NCBI GenBank assembly: GCA_018350325.1
Contig: JAEVLN010000007.1
Location: forward strand, 4,011,804-4,075,803
Length of the DNA: 64,000 nucleotides
Direction of reading: 5' to 3'
DNA from: Globodera rostochiensis
Taxonomy: Eukaryota; Nematoda; Chromadorea; Rhabditida; Heteroderidae
Below the pieces are notes generated by a model. It had not been told where the DNA came from and made no database searches. It saw nothing but the letters and a program-made list of their open reading frames with translations. Made by a program: the position numbers and the translations under genes. Positions 35,276-47,136 of this stretch are shown one piece after another. Position 1 is the first letter of the stretch. Each line of letters begins with the position of its first letter.

Positions 35276-35489
35276 ATAGATTTAAATATAATTAAAAAAT
35301 TCGCTTCGAAATTTCTTATTTTGAATATTGGATCAAAATCTTATGAATCTTCACAAAATTTGAAAAATAAGGACAAAGTAAGGACGGAGGCCTCAAATAA
35401 GGACAAATCTTACAAATAAGGACATTTTTAATTTATAAGATTAGGCCCCTCCAAATAAGGACAAATCTTATAAATAAGGACAGTTGGCA

Positions 35490-35575
35490 ACCCTGCTTTA
35501 AATCAATACAAAAGGGCATTGAATTGCCTGCCGCATGAAATAGAATTGCGGGCATTATCATATGATTGACGAGGG
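35490..35575 (-). repeat. Partial copy of upstream module (P4)
   Basis: A short fragment, CTTTAAATCAATACAAAAGG through GGGCATTATCATATGATT, lies about 215 bp beyond P3. No gene is attached to it. Confidence 0.5.
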
Positions 35576-36003
35576 CATTTTTTTTGTTTAAAATTTGTTT
35601 AAAATTTGGCAAAACTTTTTTGAAAATTTCTGGGGATGCGTTGGGGAAGGTCGACGGTTTTGGTATTATTTAATATTTTCGAAGAATTTAAATTATGTTA
35701 AGAATAATTTTCCGGATTGGGTCGAGATTTAGGCGGGTTTGGCTGGTCTCCAGTATTTTAATTTGACATAATTGAACAATTTGGTTAATGAAAGAAGCCC
35801 AGTTTTATCGACAAAATTGAATATCCATTCAAAATGTGACGACAATAAATAAAATAAAAGTGTGAAGCCAATAAAAGTTACAAAAAAAACGACAGACGGA
35901 AACACGGAATAAATTTCGCGATTCTTCCGTTTCCCGAACATCTTCTGACTGATCATGTTACTGCTCCCATTTCTTGTTCACTGATCGATCGATCATCCAT
36001 CCA

Positions 36004-39000
36004 TCAATGTGATGATGATGACGGCGGCTCCCCCGGGTTCTTCACTTTGAACTTTGCCTCCTCACACGGGTCCGGCAGCAACGGCTTCAACTCGTTGCCA
36101 TGGTTCATCTGCAGCATCATGTCATGAACCATGCGCCTAAGTCTCCATAACAATGTGCCACTTAACTCTTCAATTCGTCGTTCAGCGGGTCCGTCGCTGT
36201 TGCTTTTACCTTGAAAAACGCGTCCAAACGCTTTAAAAATTTCAACAAATTTATGCATTGTATTGTCATAAATTTTTTCAACTTTCGTTGCCCCTTCACA
36301 CATTGCTGCCATACCTAAAATTTTTGTTTTTCAGCTTACAATTTTGTAACAAAAATTATTTATAAATAAAATGCACACCTAAACCGAACTCCTGGACGAG
36401 CTCCCAATAGTTCTGATACACTTTAACGACTGCGTTTAAGTCAACGTGTTCGGCTTTTCCTTTTTTTATTTTTTTCGGAAGATCACTGAACATTTCCGCT
36501 TGCTTCAATATCGCATTGAGTTCCTTTAAATAGTCACGTTTTTCACCATTTGGCATTGTTTCCTCATATTTTAGCTCATTCATGCTGGCTAATATACCTC
36601 AAAAATAGAAATGTTTTTTTAAAAATTTATTTGTAACAAATTAAAACTTTTAGATAGGCTTATCGTGATGTTTTTTTTTTAAATTTATTTTTAACAAATT
36701 AAAACTTTTAGATAGGCTTATCGTGTCACTAGAAAATAGAAATGTTTTTTTTTAATACTTTTAGATAGGCTTATCGTGTCACTAGAAAATAGAAATGTTT
36801 TTTTTAAAATTTATTTTTAACAAATTAAAACTTTTAGATAGGTTTATCGTGTCACTAGAAAATAGAAATTTTTTTTTTTAAATTTATTTATAACAAATTA
36901 AAACTTTTAGATAGGTTTATCGTGTCACTAGAAAATAGAAATGTTTTTTTTAAAATCTATTTTTAACAAATTAAAACTTTTAGATAGGTTTATCGTGTCA
37001 CTAGAAAATAGAAATGTTTTTTTTTTAAATTTATTTATAACAAATTAAAACTTTTAGATAGGTTTATCGTGTCACTAGAAAATAGAAATGTTTTTTTTAA
37101 AATCTATTTTTAACAAATTAAAACTTTTAGATAGGTTTATCGTGTCACTAGAAAATAGAAATGTTTTTTTTTTAAATTTATTTATAACAAATTAAAACTT
37201 TTAGATAGGTTTATCGTGTCACTAGAAAATAGAAATGTTTTTTTTAAAATCTATTTTTAACAAATTAAAACTTTTAGATAGGCTTATCGTGTCACTACAA
37301 AATAGAAATGTTTTTTTTAAAATCTATTTTTAACAAATTAAAACTTTTAGATAGGTTTATCGTGTCACTAGAAAATAGAAATGTTTTTTTTTTAAATTTA
37401 TTTATAACAAATTAAAACTTTTAGATAGGTTTATCGTGTCACTAGAAAATAGAAATGTTTTTTTTAAAATCTATTTTTAACAAATTAAAACTTTTAGATA
37501 GGTTTATCGTGTCACTAGAAAATAGAAATGTTTTTTTTAAAATCTATTTTTAACAAATTAAAACTTTTAGATAGGTTTATCGTGTCACTAGAAAATAGAA
37601 ATGTTTTTTTTTTAAATTTATTTATAACAAATTAAAACTTTTAGATAGGTTTATCGTGTCACTAGAAAATAGAAATGTTTTTTTTAAAATCTATTTTTAA
37701 CAAATTAAAACTTTTAGATAGGCTTATCGTGTCACTACAAAATAGAAATGTTTTTTTTAATACTTTTAGATAGGCTTATCGTGTCACTTAGAAAATAGAA
37801 ATGTTTTTTTTTAAAATTTATTTTTAACAAATTAAAACTTTTAGATAGGTTTATCGTGTCACTAGAAAATAGAAATGTTTTTTTTAAAATCTATTTTTAA
37901 CAAATTAAAACTTGATAGGTTTATCGTGTCACTAGAAAATAGAAATGTTTTTTTTTAAATCTATTTTTAACAAATTAAAACTTTTAGATAGGTTTATCGT
38001 GTCACTACAAAATAGAAATGTTTTTTTAATACTTTTAGATAGGCTTATCGTGTCACTACGACGCGCTGTGGATGAGGGTCCTTTTGAAAATTGATCGGAA
38101 AATGCAGCGTTTTTATAATGTTCCAAGTACTCGTCCCCGACGAGCTGTTCCTTGACTTTCAAAAGAATGTTTTCCGCTAATTTACTCCCCCAATTTGCAT
38201 AAGACAGCTGCCAATGATGGACCAAATACCATGCCTTCTGATTGACAAAATTGATCTAAAAATTTGATGAAATTATTAAAATTTATTACCTCTAAATTTG
38301 ATAAAATTATTAAAATTGTAATTAACCGATTTATTCGCATCCGGCCCGAAGGTCGACTTGTCCGAAGGTCGAAAGTGTTGTAACTTTTTTCACTCTTAAC
38401 CGATTAGGCCGAACATAATACCAAATAAAAGCTTGTGATGAGTTAGAGTTATCATTAAGTTAAAGCTAAGTGATTGGACAATGCTTAAAAAAGTTATGGC
38501 CAAAAAAGTGGAAAACTCCAAAAATGGCCATTTTTTGAGGTTTTTGGCCATACTTTTTTCATAATTATCAGAACGCTTAGTTTTTGCTTATTAATTGCTT
38601 CTTCTCATCGAGAGCTTTCATTTGGTATAATGTTCGACCTAATGGGTTTAGGTTGTAGAAAGTTATAAAGCATTCGGCACTCAAACCCCTTTCGACCTTT
38701 GGACCGGTAAGCGATTTATTACCTCTAAATTTGATGAAATTATTAAAATTTTAATTAACCGATTTATTTACTACCTCAAAGCTTAAGAAGCCCGAACCCC
38801 ATCTGAACAAGTCCCGGTACACGGACTTGATCGCTTCCATTGCCGAGCTCAACTGGAGTTCGCCCTGCTCCACTAGAAATTTGGGCTTCACACACAAACA
38901 TTTAAATTGATCTAAAAAATTCAAAATAAAATAATTCATTAATTAAATTTTTTCTTAAAACTAACCCTTTTTCAATTGATTTGTCAAACTGCTTGAGCCC

Positions 39001-39419
39001 GCTTCATCATCTGCATTTGTTTGCTTGCATTCCCAACATTTAACATAAGCATCGGTTGCCAATGCCTTGAGCCGCCAATTTTTATTAAAATTTTGCAATT
39101 CTTTTTTCCACAAATTTTTATGAATTTCTTTCGATTTAACCTGCCTCAAGTCTTTAAGAAAGATTAATTGTCGCGATTCTTCCCGGGAAATTTCTCCTAT
39201 TTGTTCATGGTTTGAGAACGCCTCATAATCAATGTAGTGGCTCCAGTTGGCCATCATGTTGCGCCAAAAGAAGCGTTTGCTAAGTGCCAATGCCTTCGCC
39301 ATGTCCTGCCCCTCGGGCGTGCCATCTTCGATCACCTCAACCGTAACTGCCGAAACAACGGTGGTGATCAGCAACAAGAACAACATCAGAATAATGGTCA
39401 GCAATAAAATTTGGTGCAT
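36004..39419 (-). CDS. Unrecognised secreted protein, 435 residues
   Basis: Five exons join in frame: 38966-39419, 38775-38911, 38060-38255, 36379-36588 and 36004-36314 (1,308 nt including the stop). The start at 39419 gives a signal peptide with core LLLTIILMLFLLLITTVVSA. The mature protein is charged and Trp/Tyr-rich, with a possible N-glycosylation site (NWS), the stretches RNMMANWSHYIDYEAF and AWYLVHHWQLSYANWGS, and a Ser/His tail. I do not recognise a family; a faint resemblance to glycoside hydrolase 47 N-terminal motifs is too weak to use. Intron 3 is filled by a minisatellite and intron 2 holds a foldback. A copy of the effector upstream module lies about 650 bp upstream (40075-40320). 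Confidence 0.75.
36594..38059 (-). repeat. About 20-copy, 74-bp intronic minisatellite
   Basis: Units contain AAAACTTTTAGATAGGTTTA, TCGTGTCACTAGAAAATAG and a T-run, alternating between two subtypes (AAATCTATTTTTAAC and AAATTTATTTATAAC). The array runs from the 5' splice site almost to the 3' splice site of intron 3 of the secreted-protein gene, and the last unit overlaps the donor (GTAGTGACACGATAAGCC on the minus strand). Confidence 0.95.
38345..38708. repeat. Foldback element, copy 2, in intron 2
   Basis: Near-identical in plan to 1643-1975: inverted arms with GGTCGAAAG and TAACTTT, and the centre TAAGTTAAAGCTAAGTGATTG. It is flanked by CGATTTATT on both sides within a longer direct repeat of about 55 bp (about 38285-38344 and 38713-38768). 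Confidence 0.75.
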
Positions 39420-40074
39420 TTTTTGATTGGTTTTTTTTTTGTCAAAATTCTTTTTGTTAATGTTTCTTTTTGCATTTTTCAGAGCTATTTATGTTGGTCA
39501 ATTCTTTGCCAAAAAAATGCACATTATATGCCGCCACGTCGTCATGCGTGGCATTAAGCTCTTGTCATTTTGCCACGTGTAATAATCCCCAAAATATGGC
39601 CAAATCTTCTCAATTTATGAGTAAAACCTTCAAAAGTCATTATTCTTTATTAATTTTCCACAATTTTTTCACATCTTTTGGAAAATTTAATAAAAAATGT
39701 AAAAAATTTAAGGGAAAATTTCGATCTTTGGGGGGGGGGGGTGTATTTTTGGTCAAAGAAAAGTCATTTTTAGGGGTGCAGTTTTGGTTTAAAAAGTGTA
39801 TATTTCGTTTTTATTGCATTTTTCTTAAGGAATTTTCACAAAAGCTCTGAATTTTTAGAATTTTTGACCAAAACTAAACTTTTTTGAGATTTGGCCAATC
39901 GCTTAGCTTTTGCTTTTAAAAGCTTCTAACTAGCTGTAAGCTTTCGAATGGTAACGAAAATTGAAAAGAGAACGAATTTTGTTTTTTTAATTCATTCATA
40001 AAAATTTTTGTTTTATTCAAAAAATTTTTACAATTATCCATTACCTTTACCAAAATACATTTCCATTGTTTATG

Positions 40075-40320
40075 GACGCTTTTCCATCATGACCTTTCTT
40101 TCACCAAGAAAATATTAATTTAATTTAATTTTATTGCTTTAAATCAATACAAAAGGGCATTGAATTGCCTGCCGCATGAAATGGAATTGCCGGCATTATC
40201 ATATGATTCTCGTTTCAATTTTGGCATTATTTACATCCATTCACAAAAGTGCACTCACTTTCCATTTATTATAACCCCGACGGGGAATTAAGTGATTTTT
40301 GGTAATTTTTGAATTTTTTT
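40075..40320 (-). promoter_or_regulatory. Inverted copy of upstream module (P5)
   Basis: Matches P3 from TTTCCATCATGACCTTTCTT to GGGGAATTAAGTGATTTTTGG. It is the nearest such module upstream of the 435-residue secreted protein, but 650 bp separate them, so the link is uncertain. Confidence 0.45.
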
Positions 40321-41009
40321 GAGTGAGAAAGAATGCTAATTCGTTTTGTTTTAGACTATTTTATTATACAAAATCGTACAATCGTTTAAATACATTTTTT
40401 CGAACCCCGTGGCGCCATCTGACGAGCCCAAAATCGTCCGAATCCAACACGTTTTCCCTGGCTGGCATAAACACTGAACAAGGATTGATCGGAATCGTGC
40501 TTTGGATCGGGAATCGCGATCCGGGATTACGACCGACCTTTTAGGGGATTTTCGGGTTGGCTCGGGATTTAGGCGGGATCCCGAACGTGAAAAATCGATT
40601 TGGCATCCGCCCTAATGACAACCTCAAAATGTTCTAAAGATTTCAAACATTTTTTATTAAAATTTAATAATTTTTTAAAATTCACTTAGAAAAGAAATTT
40701 TCCTTATGAATTTTAATGCACGGATACCCCCGAATTTTTGTATCGTTCATTGACGAATTGTTCGGCCACAATTTGCATTTTTAATAGTTTTTTTGCCAAT
40801 TTTTTTGATAAACAATAAAATTCGTTAAATTTAAATACATTCGATTTTAATCAATTTAAGCATTTTGACGAACATTCTAAAAAAATGACAAAATTACATT
40901 GAATTTGCGTCGCGCTCTTTTTCAGCCGACAAAAACTAATAATTTACACGTTTGTTCGTCACTTCAGTTATTAATTGTTAAACAACGATGGCCAATTAAA
41001 GATGTTGGC

Positions 41010-41430
41010 TGAATTTTATGTGTAATGTGTAATTTAGCAAATTGTCAGAGGGGGCAAAATGCAATTAATGAAAATTTGGGGCGGGGGGGGGGCTAATTTG
41101 AGAATATTTAATTTAAATTTAACCTGAATTTGTTAATAGCCGCGGGGTTTTGTTGCTGTCAGAAAAGTTTAAATTTTGCGTCATTTGTTGGCTTAATTTT
41201 ATGTGTTTTAGTAAACTGTCAGAGGGGGCAAATGCAATTACATACTGAAAATTTGGGGCGGGGGGAGGGGTAATTTGAGAAAATTTAATTTTAATTTAAC
41301 AAAAACATGTCCATTTGAATTTGTTTATAATTGTTGGCTTCATTTTATGTGTAATGTGTAATTTAGCAAACTGTCAGAGGAGGCAAATGCAATTAATGAA
41401 AATTTGGAGCGACCGGGGGTAATTTGAGAA
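41010..41430. repeat. Three-copy imperfect tandem repeat
   Basis: Three copies of a 155-180 bp unit contain AATTTAGCAAACTGTCAGAGG, ATGCAATTAATGAAAATTTGG, a G-rich run and TAATTTGAGAATATTTAATT. It lies downstream of the elongase gene. The stretch 40321-41009 shows no gene, only weak GGGATCGG-type words near 40480-40600. Confidence 0.75.
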
Positions 41431-41487
41431 TATTTAATTTAAATTTAAAACAATAAGCTTTAACAAGTGACGTCATTGGCGCCTCCC

Positions 41488-43184
41488 TCATTCAACTTTC
41501 TTTTGCCCCGCAGCAATTCTTCTTCGCTTTTCCTTCCTCAAATAGGCCCCGTTGAAGAAGTTGATGAACAAAATGGCGAAGGTCGAGTAGAGAAATATGG
41601 CCAAGTACACGTTGCCCATGCTCTGTTGGCATCTGAATAATCCGAGAATATTGAAATGTGAATTAAAAGGCGGTCGATTTTATTGACCTTGCTCCGTCGA
41701 ACACCTTCAGCTTGAACACAACCGCCGTGATGGCCACACCGCAGAACATTTGACTCGTCTGGACAATGGTCACGAACATTGCAATCCATCGCGGCATTTT
41801 GAAGCCCAACGAGCTGAGGGCATAGTACGAATACATCAGCGAATGCGCGAAGAAATTCATTGGCATAAAGAGTGAAGAGGCGGCGGCTTGATCGGCACCT
41901 TCGGGGGGGGGGGGGGGGGGGGATTTTCGGGGGAATTTTTTTGGGGGGGGGGGGAGAAGGGGAGGTGAAGATCAATTTTTGGTATAAGAGAGTTTTGAAG
42001 AAATTTTGAAAACCGTACACCAAAATTTCAGTACCAAAATAGAAAAAAACAGAACATTTCAGTACTGCTGGTCCCGTACACAAAACAGGGATGGGCGGAA
42101 TTCCGATTTCCGAACATTTTTGGGATCGGAATTCCGATTTCCGAGTTCCGTATAATTTTTGAGACCCCGGAATTCCGATTTCCGAAATTTTTTTAGGCCT
42201 CGGAATTCCGATTTCCGAACATTTTGGGGTCGGAATTCCGATTTCCGAAATTTCTGAGGCCGTCGGCGCCCATCCCTGGTACACAACCACCCCAACATTA
42301 ACCATACAAATGCATAAATTAATCAAACATTATTACCGACATGGGCCGCATAAACGAGCACCGCCGCGTGATGGTAATAATGGAGGAACATCAGCCTTTA
42401 AATGTTGTTGAAAATGATTTTGTTTTTTTTTGTGGGTAAAAGTGACCTTTTCTTGCGCAAAACAATGAAAAGTGTGTCGACGAATTCGACAATTTTTGAA
42501 CAGAAAAAAAGAAATGCCCAAAATGGGCCGGGGCCGCGCCAATTGACCGTGTGACAAATTGTGTAGGTAAACCCTTCGGACAGCAAATTGTTAATTGCCT
42601 CCTAATTTTGTAATTAATTAGTTTTAATTATTTAATTAATGTTAATTAACCTCGCCAATCCGAACCGTTCCACAAATGCTAAACACCGCCAACACCATGT
42701 TCCAAACGGCCAAATAATTGCGAAGGTCAAACGGCTTTCTATCGCGCATTGCCCATTCAACGGATTTAATCTTTTTTGAAAATTAAAAGTTAAGAAAATT
42801 GTGACTCATTAAAATTAAATTTACAATTATATAATACAGAACGCCAATCGTGATGGTGTAATGCCAATAATTTTGGAACTTCAACGCCAAGTTGGCAGGG
42901 TCTTCAACGCGTTCGTAGGGAAATTGAAACCTAAATTTTTTTTTTGTCACGACTTGGAGGCTTAAACGAATAATAAATGCTTTTGGTCCTTTTGCTGTTC
43001 ATCAAACGGTCCCCCGAGGGGATGTGATAAGGTGCTGATCAGTGATCACAGATCAAATCTATTTCTGATCATCCCGATCTGATCTGATTTGATCATTTAC
43101 GCGCACTCACTTGTGTTTGTAGGCGGAGAACATTGTGTTGTTTTCGTTGTAATTTTCAAACGAATTGAAAAGGTCGAGCAACAT
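41488..43184 (-). CDS. ELO-family very-long-chain fatty acid elongase
   Basis: A multi-pass ER membrane condensing enzyme that extends fatty acyl-CoA with malonyl-CoA. Seven exons join in frame: 43111-43184, 42825-42930, 42651-42770, 42447-42601, 42337-42395, 41688-41898, 41488-41632, giving 289 residues, the normal ELO length. Family hallmarks are RKPFDLRNYLAVWNM, FCSKIVEFVDTLFIVLRKK, the histidine box FLHYYHHA (HxxHH type), MNFFAHSLMYSYYA and the CQQSMGNVYL segment before the last helix. The basic C-terminus (KEKRRRIAAGQKK) may act as ER retention. Intron 5 contains a MITE and long poly-G/C tracts, the latter abutting the exon 6 acceptor. Which elongase subtype it is cannot be told. Confidence 0.95.
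42086..42278. mobile_element. Short hAT-like MITE with ATTCCGATTTCCG arrays
   Basis: The ends CAGGGATGGGCGG and GGCGCCCATCCCTG are inverted repeats typical of hAT termini. The flanks carry GTACACAA on both sides, offset by two bases on the left. The interior consists of GGAATTCCGATTTCCGA words. It lies in intron 5 of the elongase. Related tracts occur at 13919-13990 and 32947-33085. Confidence 0.8.
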
Positions 43185-43475
43185 TTTGAACAAAATTATT
43201 TGTCTTTATATCAGCAAAAACTAACAAATTCTAAAAAATATATTTTAATATATTTTATATTTACGGGTGAATTTTGTGGGGAGAGAATGCGCACGCAGCG
43301 CAATTACCAATAAGTTTATAAACGAAATTTTTTTAAATAAAAAAATAAAGAATTATTACCAAAGTTTCCGTCCGTCCGTTTACTGCGCAACTTTGTCAAT
43401 CACCAGTTAAACTGATGATCTTTTTTCGATTGGGCGGTCTTAAAATATGTGCTGATCAATGTCCACGGAAACAAT

Positions 43476-43685
43476 TAAATCTTAAGAGTTAGGCCTTGTA
43501 CGGGACCGGGACTAAATTTGGGCCCGGTCAAAAAAAAATCGGGACTAATTTGAAAAATATTGGTAAAAAACCGTGGCCATATAAAAGGAATTGTGAAAAC
43601 CCGGGACCAAATTTCAGTACCAAAATAGAAACATTTCAGTACTGGCTCCGGGCCCGTACAACCCTACTCAAGAGTAGAGACCGGG
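43476..43685 (+). repeat. Duplicated segment with GTACGGGACCGGG ends, copy 1
   Basis: Starts ACAATTAAATCTTAAGAGTT and ends CAACCCTACTCAAGAGTAGAG. A copy is at 44915-45112. The inner part runs from TAGGCCTTGTACGGGACCGG to CCGGGCCCGTACAACCCTA, an inverted pair, suggesting an element in a duplicated flank. Confidence 0.7.
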
Positions 43686-43734
43686 GGACGCCGACATTTC
43701 ATACACTAAGCAAAAAACGACACTTCATACATGA

Positions 43735-43848
43735 ACGCAAATTTACGACACTTCATACACGCGACATTTCATACACGCGACATTTCATACACGCGACATT
43801 TCATACACGCGACATTTCATACACGCGACATTTCATACACCCAAAATT
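43735..43848 (+). repeat. 16-bp tandem repeat CATTTCATACACGCGA
   Basis: About six copies, the inner ones perfect, form a short microsatellite-like array. The sequence 43849-44638 has no supported gene; it includes the TTAGGCCTAA tract at 43945-44030 and a GTGCGCAATTCTCC repeat near 44148-44230. Confidence 0.8.
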
Positions 43849-44638
43849 CGGGGTACGGAGAATTGCGCACCACGGGTCAAAATTTTTGATTTATACAAAA
43901 TTGTCTGAAATTATGTTATTTGATGCACCGATAGAACCCCTAAGCTCAGGTTGGCTTAGGCCTAAGCCTAACGAACCCCAAGCCAGGGTGGCGCTTAGGC
44001 CTAAGCCTAACGAACCCCAACCCAGTGTGGTTTAAACCACTTTAAATTCGCAATTTAATTTTCAATTGACGAATTCATAATCAGCGCATCAAATAACATA
44101 ATTTCAGACAATTTTGTATAATAAAAAATTTCCAAAAATTTTGACCCGTGGTGCGCAATTCTCCGGGTTGGTGCGCAATTTTTAGTGCGCAATTCTCCTC
44201 TTCTTTGTTTTGCTGGTGCGCAATTCTCCTAGCGCCCAAAATTTCATCCACTAAAGAAAAATATGATATTTAATCTAAGAAAAAGCCCCGCCCGGTTTCA
44301 AGTCGGGTTTCTTTCCCCTATTAGGCCGGCTAGGGTTCAGTTTACAAACAGTAATCATATTCTTATCAAATTTATTCTTGTTCAAATGGCTTGTATTTTT
44401 CGTCTGAATATATTTTTTGCAATTTTTTTTGTTTTGTTTACGTTCAATATTTTGTGCATCTCGCCATTCAACTGAGTCACCAAATGGTGATTAAATTCAT
44501 TCCAATGTCCTTATCACTCCTCGCGATTTCTTCGTGGAGATTTGGCCCGGCGGTGCCGATAGAAAAACGCTGGAGAAATCAGTTGGAATTGAATTTTTTT
44601 TTGTTAAAAAGTGACATTTTTCATAAATAAACAACTTT

Positions 44639-44845
44639 TTACTGAAATTTAAAAAAAAAAAACACCACAAAATCATCGAAAACGCCCGAAGTAAGCAATG
44701 ACCTCCTTAATTTTTCCACACGCCAGCTAAACTCTCCATAACTAAGTCCAGAATAAAGCACTTTCGGGCGCCCATCCCCTCGAGGCGTGTGAAGCCATTT
44801 GGCCATCGCCTCAGCAAACGAAGCCTCAGGGCCATCGTCGGCCAT
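44639..44845 (-). pseudogene. C-terminal fragment of F-box-like family paralogue
   Basis: The minus-strand reading contains DDGPEASFAEAMAKWLHTPR and GDGRPKVL, matching the segment DDGPEAS.AQA in the gene at 63 kb. The upstream part of the domain is missing and the 3' end runs into poly-F-coding sequence, so this is probably a relic fragment. The F-box family assignment is from recalled cyst-nematode proteins and is tentative. Confidence 0.5.
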
Positions 44846-44914
44846 TGTTGTGCCAGGAAAGTGATGACAATAACCGGAACTAATTAATCGGAGATTGGCA
44901 CAATCTCGGACAAT

Positions 44915-45112
44915 TAAATCTTAAGAGTTAGGCTTGTACGGGACCGGGACTAAATTTGGTAGCGGTCAAAAAAAAAAGTAAAAAACCGTGACCATATAAG
45001 GAAGTTTTGAAGGAATTGTGAAAACCCGGGACCAAATTTCAGTACCAAAATGGAAAAATAGAACATTTCAGTAGTGGCTCCGGGCCCGTACAACACTACT
45101 CAAGAGTAGAGA
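44915..45112 (+). repeat. Duplicated segment, copy 2
   Basis: Paralogue of 43476-43685 with the same flanks (ATCTTAAGAGTTAGG and CTACTCAAGAGTAGAGACCGG). The sequences diverge right after AGAGACCGG. Confidence 0.7.
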
Positions 45113-45324
45113 CCGGACTTGAGCTTCGCGCGAGATTCTCGAAAAATTTCGTCAAGAGTACGACGAAGAAATAGGCGACAGTGATCGAATCAGGCGGAAT
45201 TGTTGCGACTGTTCAAGCGCCTAGTAAAAGCCCTAGCAAAGCCATGGCGATTTCTTTTTATTACGAATGATGGTGAGGGTAAAACGACAAAAGCATTTAT
45301 TGTTATTTTGCTGTTAAAGCATAA

Positions 45325-45835
45325 AATGTCCGACGGACAAAGGTCCGGTCGCACAAAACGGACAAAATGTATGTAAAAATGTCGGTAAGCAGCAATTGGA
45401 CAAACTGTCCGTAAGCAGCAATTTTGGACAAATGTCCGTAGCAATTGGACAAAATGTCCGTAAGCAGCAATTGGACAAACTGTCCGTAAGCAGCAATTTG
45501 GACAAATGTCCGTAGCAATTGGACAAAATGTCCGTAAGCAAATAGGACAAACTGTCCGTAGGCAGCAATTTTGGACAAATGTCCGTAGCAATTGGACAAA
45601 ATGTCCGTAAGCAGCAATTGGACAAACTGTCCGTAAGCAGCAATTTGGACAAATGTCCGTAGCAATTGGACAAAATGTCCGTAAGCAAATAGGACAAACT
45701 GTCCGTAGGCAGCAATTTTGGACAAATGTCCGTAGCAATTGGACAAAATGTCCGTAAGCAGCAATTGGACAAACTGTCCGCAACCGCACCTTTTGCCGGT
45801 CGGACCTTGTCCGTAGAGCGTTTTGTCCAAAGCTG
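45325..45835. repeat. GGACAAAATGTCC higher-order tandem array
   Basis: Units of 20-25 bp (CGTAAGCAGCAATTGGACAAA, GGACAAATGTCCGTAGCAATT) are arranged in higher-order blocks of roughly 130-180 bp. Each unit contains the near-palindrome GGACAAAATGTCC. Long ORFs on the minus strand are repeat products. The stretch 45836-46667 shows no gene. Confidence 0.8.
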
Positions 45836-46667
45836 CCTACCAGAATTTTGTTCAATTTATGCGACAGGACTTTTTGTCCACGTACGCCCCGCCCTTCCGT
45901 CGACCGTTTTTTATTTTGAATAAATATATCAATAAATCGATTCATCATTTGCTCATTTGTCAGTGAAGTTATTTTATTTAGCCGCCGTGCTGCCTCTGGC
46001 ATTAATGTGCACGCCGCCGTCGATGATTTGGTGTCATTTGCGTAATTCCTCGCCTTCTATTGGAATTTTGAATTAATTAGGTAAATGCCGTTGCCGCTCT
46101 TTTTAGCACATTGAGTGCATAACATTGAAAGAATTAAACATTCCTAAAAATATATGTATTTTAATTCCTTTATTTGTTCTATTATCATAAATTCTTTAAA
46201 TTGTTTGTTTGATTATTGCCTAAATAGAGGACCTCCAGCGGAGGAACTTTTCTTGATGAGCGGATCCATGGCATGCTAATTGAGGCGTTGACAGAATTTT
46301 TTAAAATTCAATATTTGTAACCCGGTTTCCGGCCCTTTTTTGGGAGCCGGATTCTGGATTTGACAATTGAATCCGGGGTTTTACAAAAAGTTCGACGGAT
46401 TTTTTGGGGCACTTTGGGGCAGAGGGAGGGGGGGGGGGGGGTCGACGGAGCCGAAAGGCGCCGGCCGCCGAGTAAATTATAAATTTATTTTTGATGGAAT
46501 TTTTTAAGAAAAATGGTCCAAAAGTTTTTATTCTTTCGATGCCAAAAGTCGACTTTTACATACACTGACTGTCCTGATGAAGAGCGGATCCAGACAGTTT
46601 GGCGCCCCTGGCAATTTGGCTTGGCGCATGAATACAGAAATCTCCGATTATCAAACTGTAGTTTGAG

Positions 46668-46846
46668 TAGAGACCGGACAAGACCGGAGTCCTGACGGGA
46701 TTTCCCAGGACTTCCGGAATCCTGGTATTTTCGTCGAAACACCAGGGTCAGGATACCCTGAAACCCAGGATTTTTAATCCTGGTAAATCCTGATGATGGT
46801 CATTTCCGAAATCCTGATCCTGGGTTTTTCAAAAATCCGGTCTCTA
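46668..46846. mobile_element. Short hAT-like MITE with TCCTGGTA words
   Basis: The ends TAGAGACCGGA and TCCGGTCTCTA are inverted repeats. The flanks AGTTTGAG (46660-46667) and ATTTTGAG (46847-46854) match at 7 of 8. The interior uses AATCCTGG and CAGGATT words. Confidence 0.85.
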
Positions 46847-47136
46847 ATTTTGAGCGAATTTTATGCATTTAAAAATAAAATTTGTTGAAACAAAAAGTTA
46901 ATTTAATGAAATGAATGTCGCCGATGGGCAAAAGGACGCTTAAATAAGGGAAGGGGGGGGGGGGACGGATTGGGCGGGTGCTGGTGGGGGAATTGCCTCC
47001 GCCAATAAATTTCAAACGGTTTTTGGGGATACGGTACAAATGGCGTCCTTTTTTCTTTCCCACATAAATTGGACACTGCCATATGAACCAACTTTCTAAT
47101 AATGGCGAGGTGAATATAATGAATGAATATAAAATG

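Noticed and set aside
32353..38059. Possible CRISPR-like arrays
   Set aside because: The 67-bp and 74-bp units are contiguous tandem repeats without unique spacers, in a eukaryotic genome.
36004..39419. Glycoside hydrolase family 47 assignment
   Set aside because: Only two short stretches (MMANWSHYIDY, HGNELKPL) faintly recall family motifs, in the wrong order and without catalytic regions.
33450..44030. Chromosome end or internal telomere
   Set aside because: TTAGGC occurs only as isolated inverted pairs, never as a run of hexamers.
45190..46002. 270-residue minus-strand ORF and two overlapping ones
   Set aside because: They are products of the GGACAAATGTCC tandem array, with no start context, splice signals or family match.
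46485..46742. Minus-strand ORF with NRRFLYSCAKPNCQGRQ
   Set aside because: It crosses into the MITE at 46668, and the rest was not recognisable as a domain.
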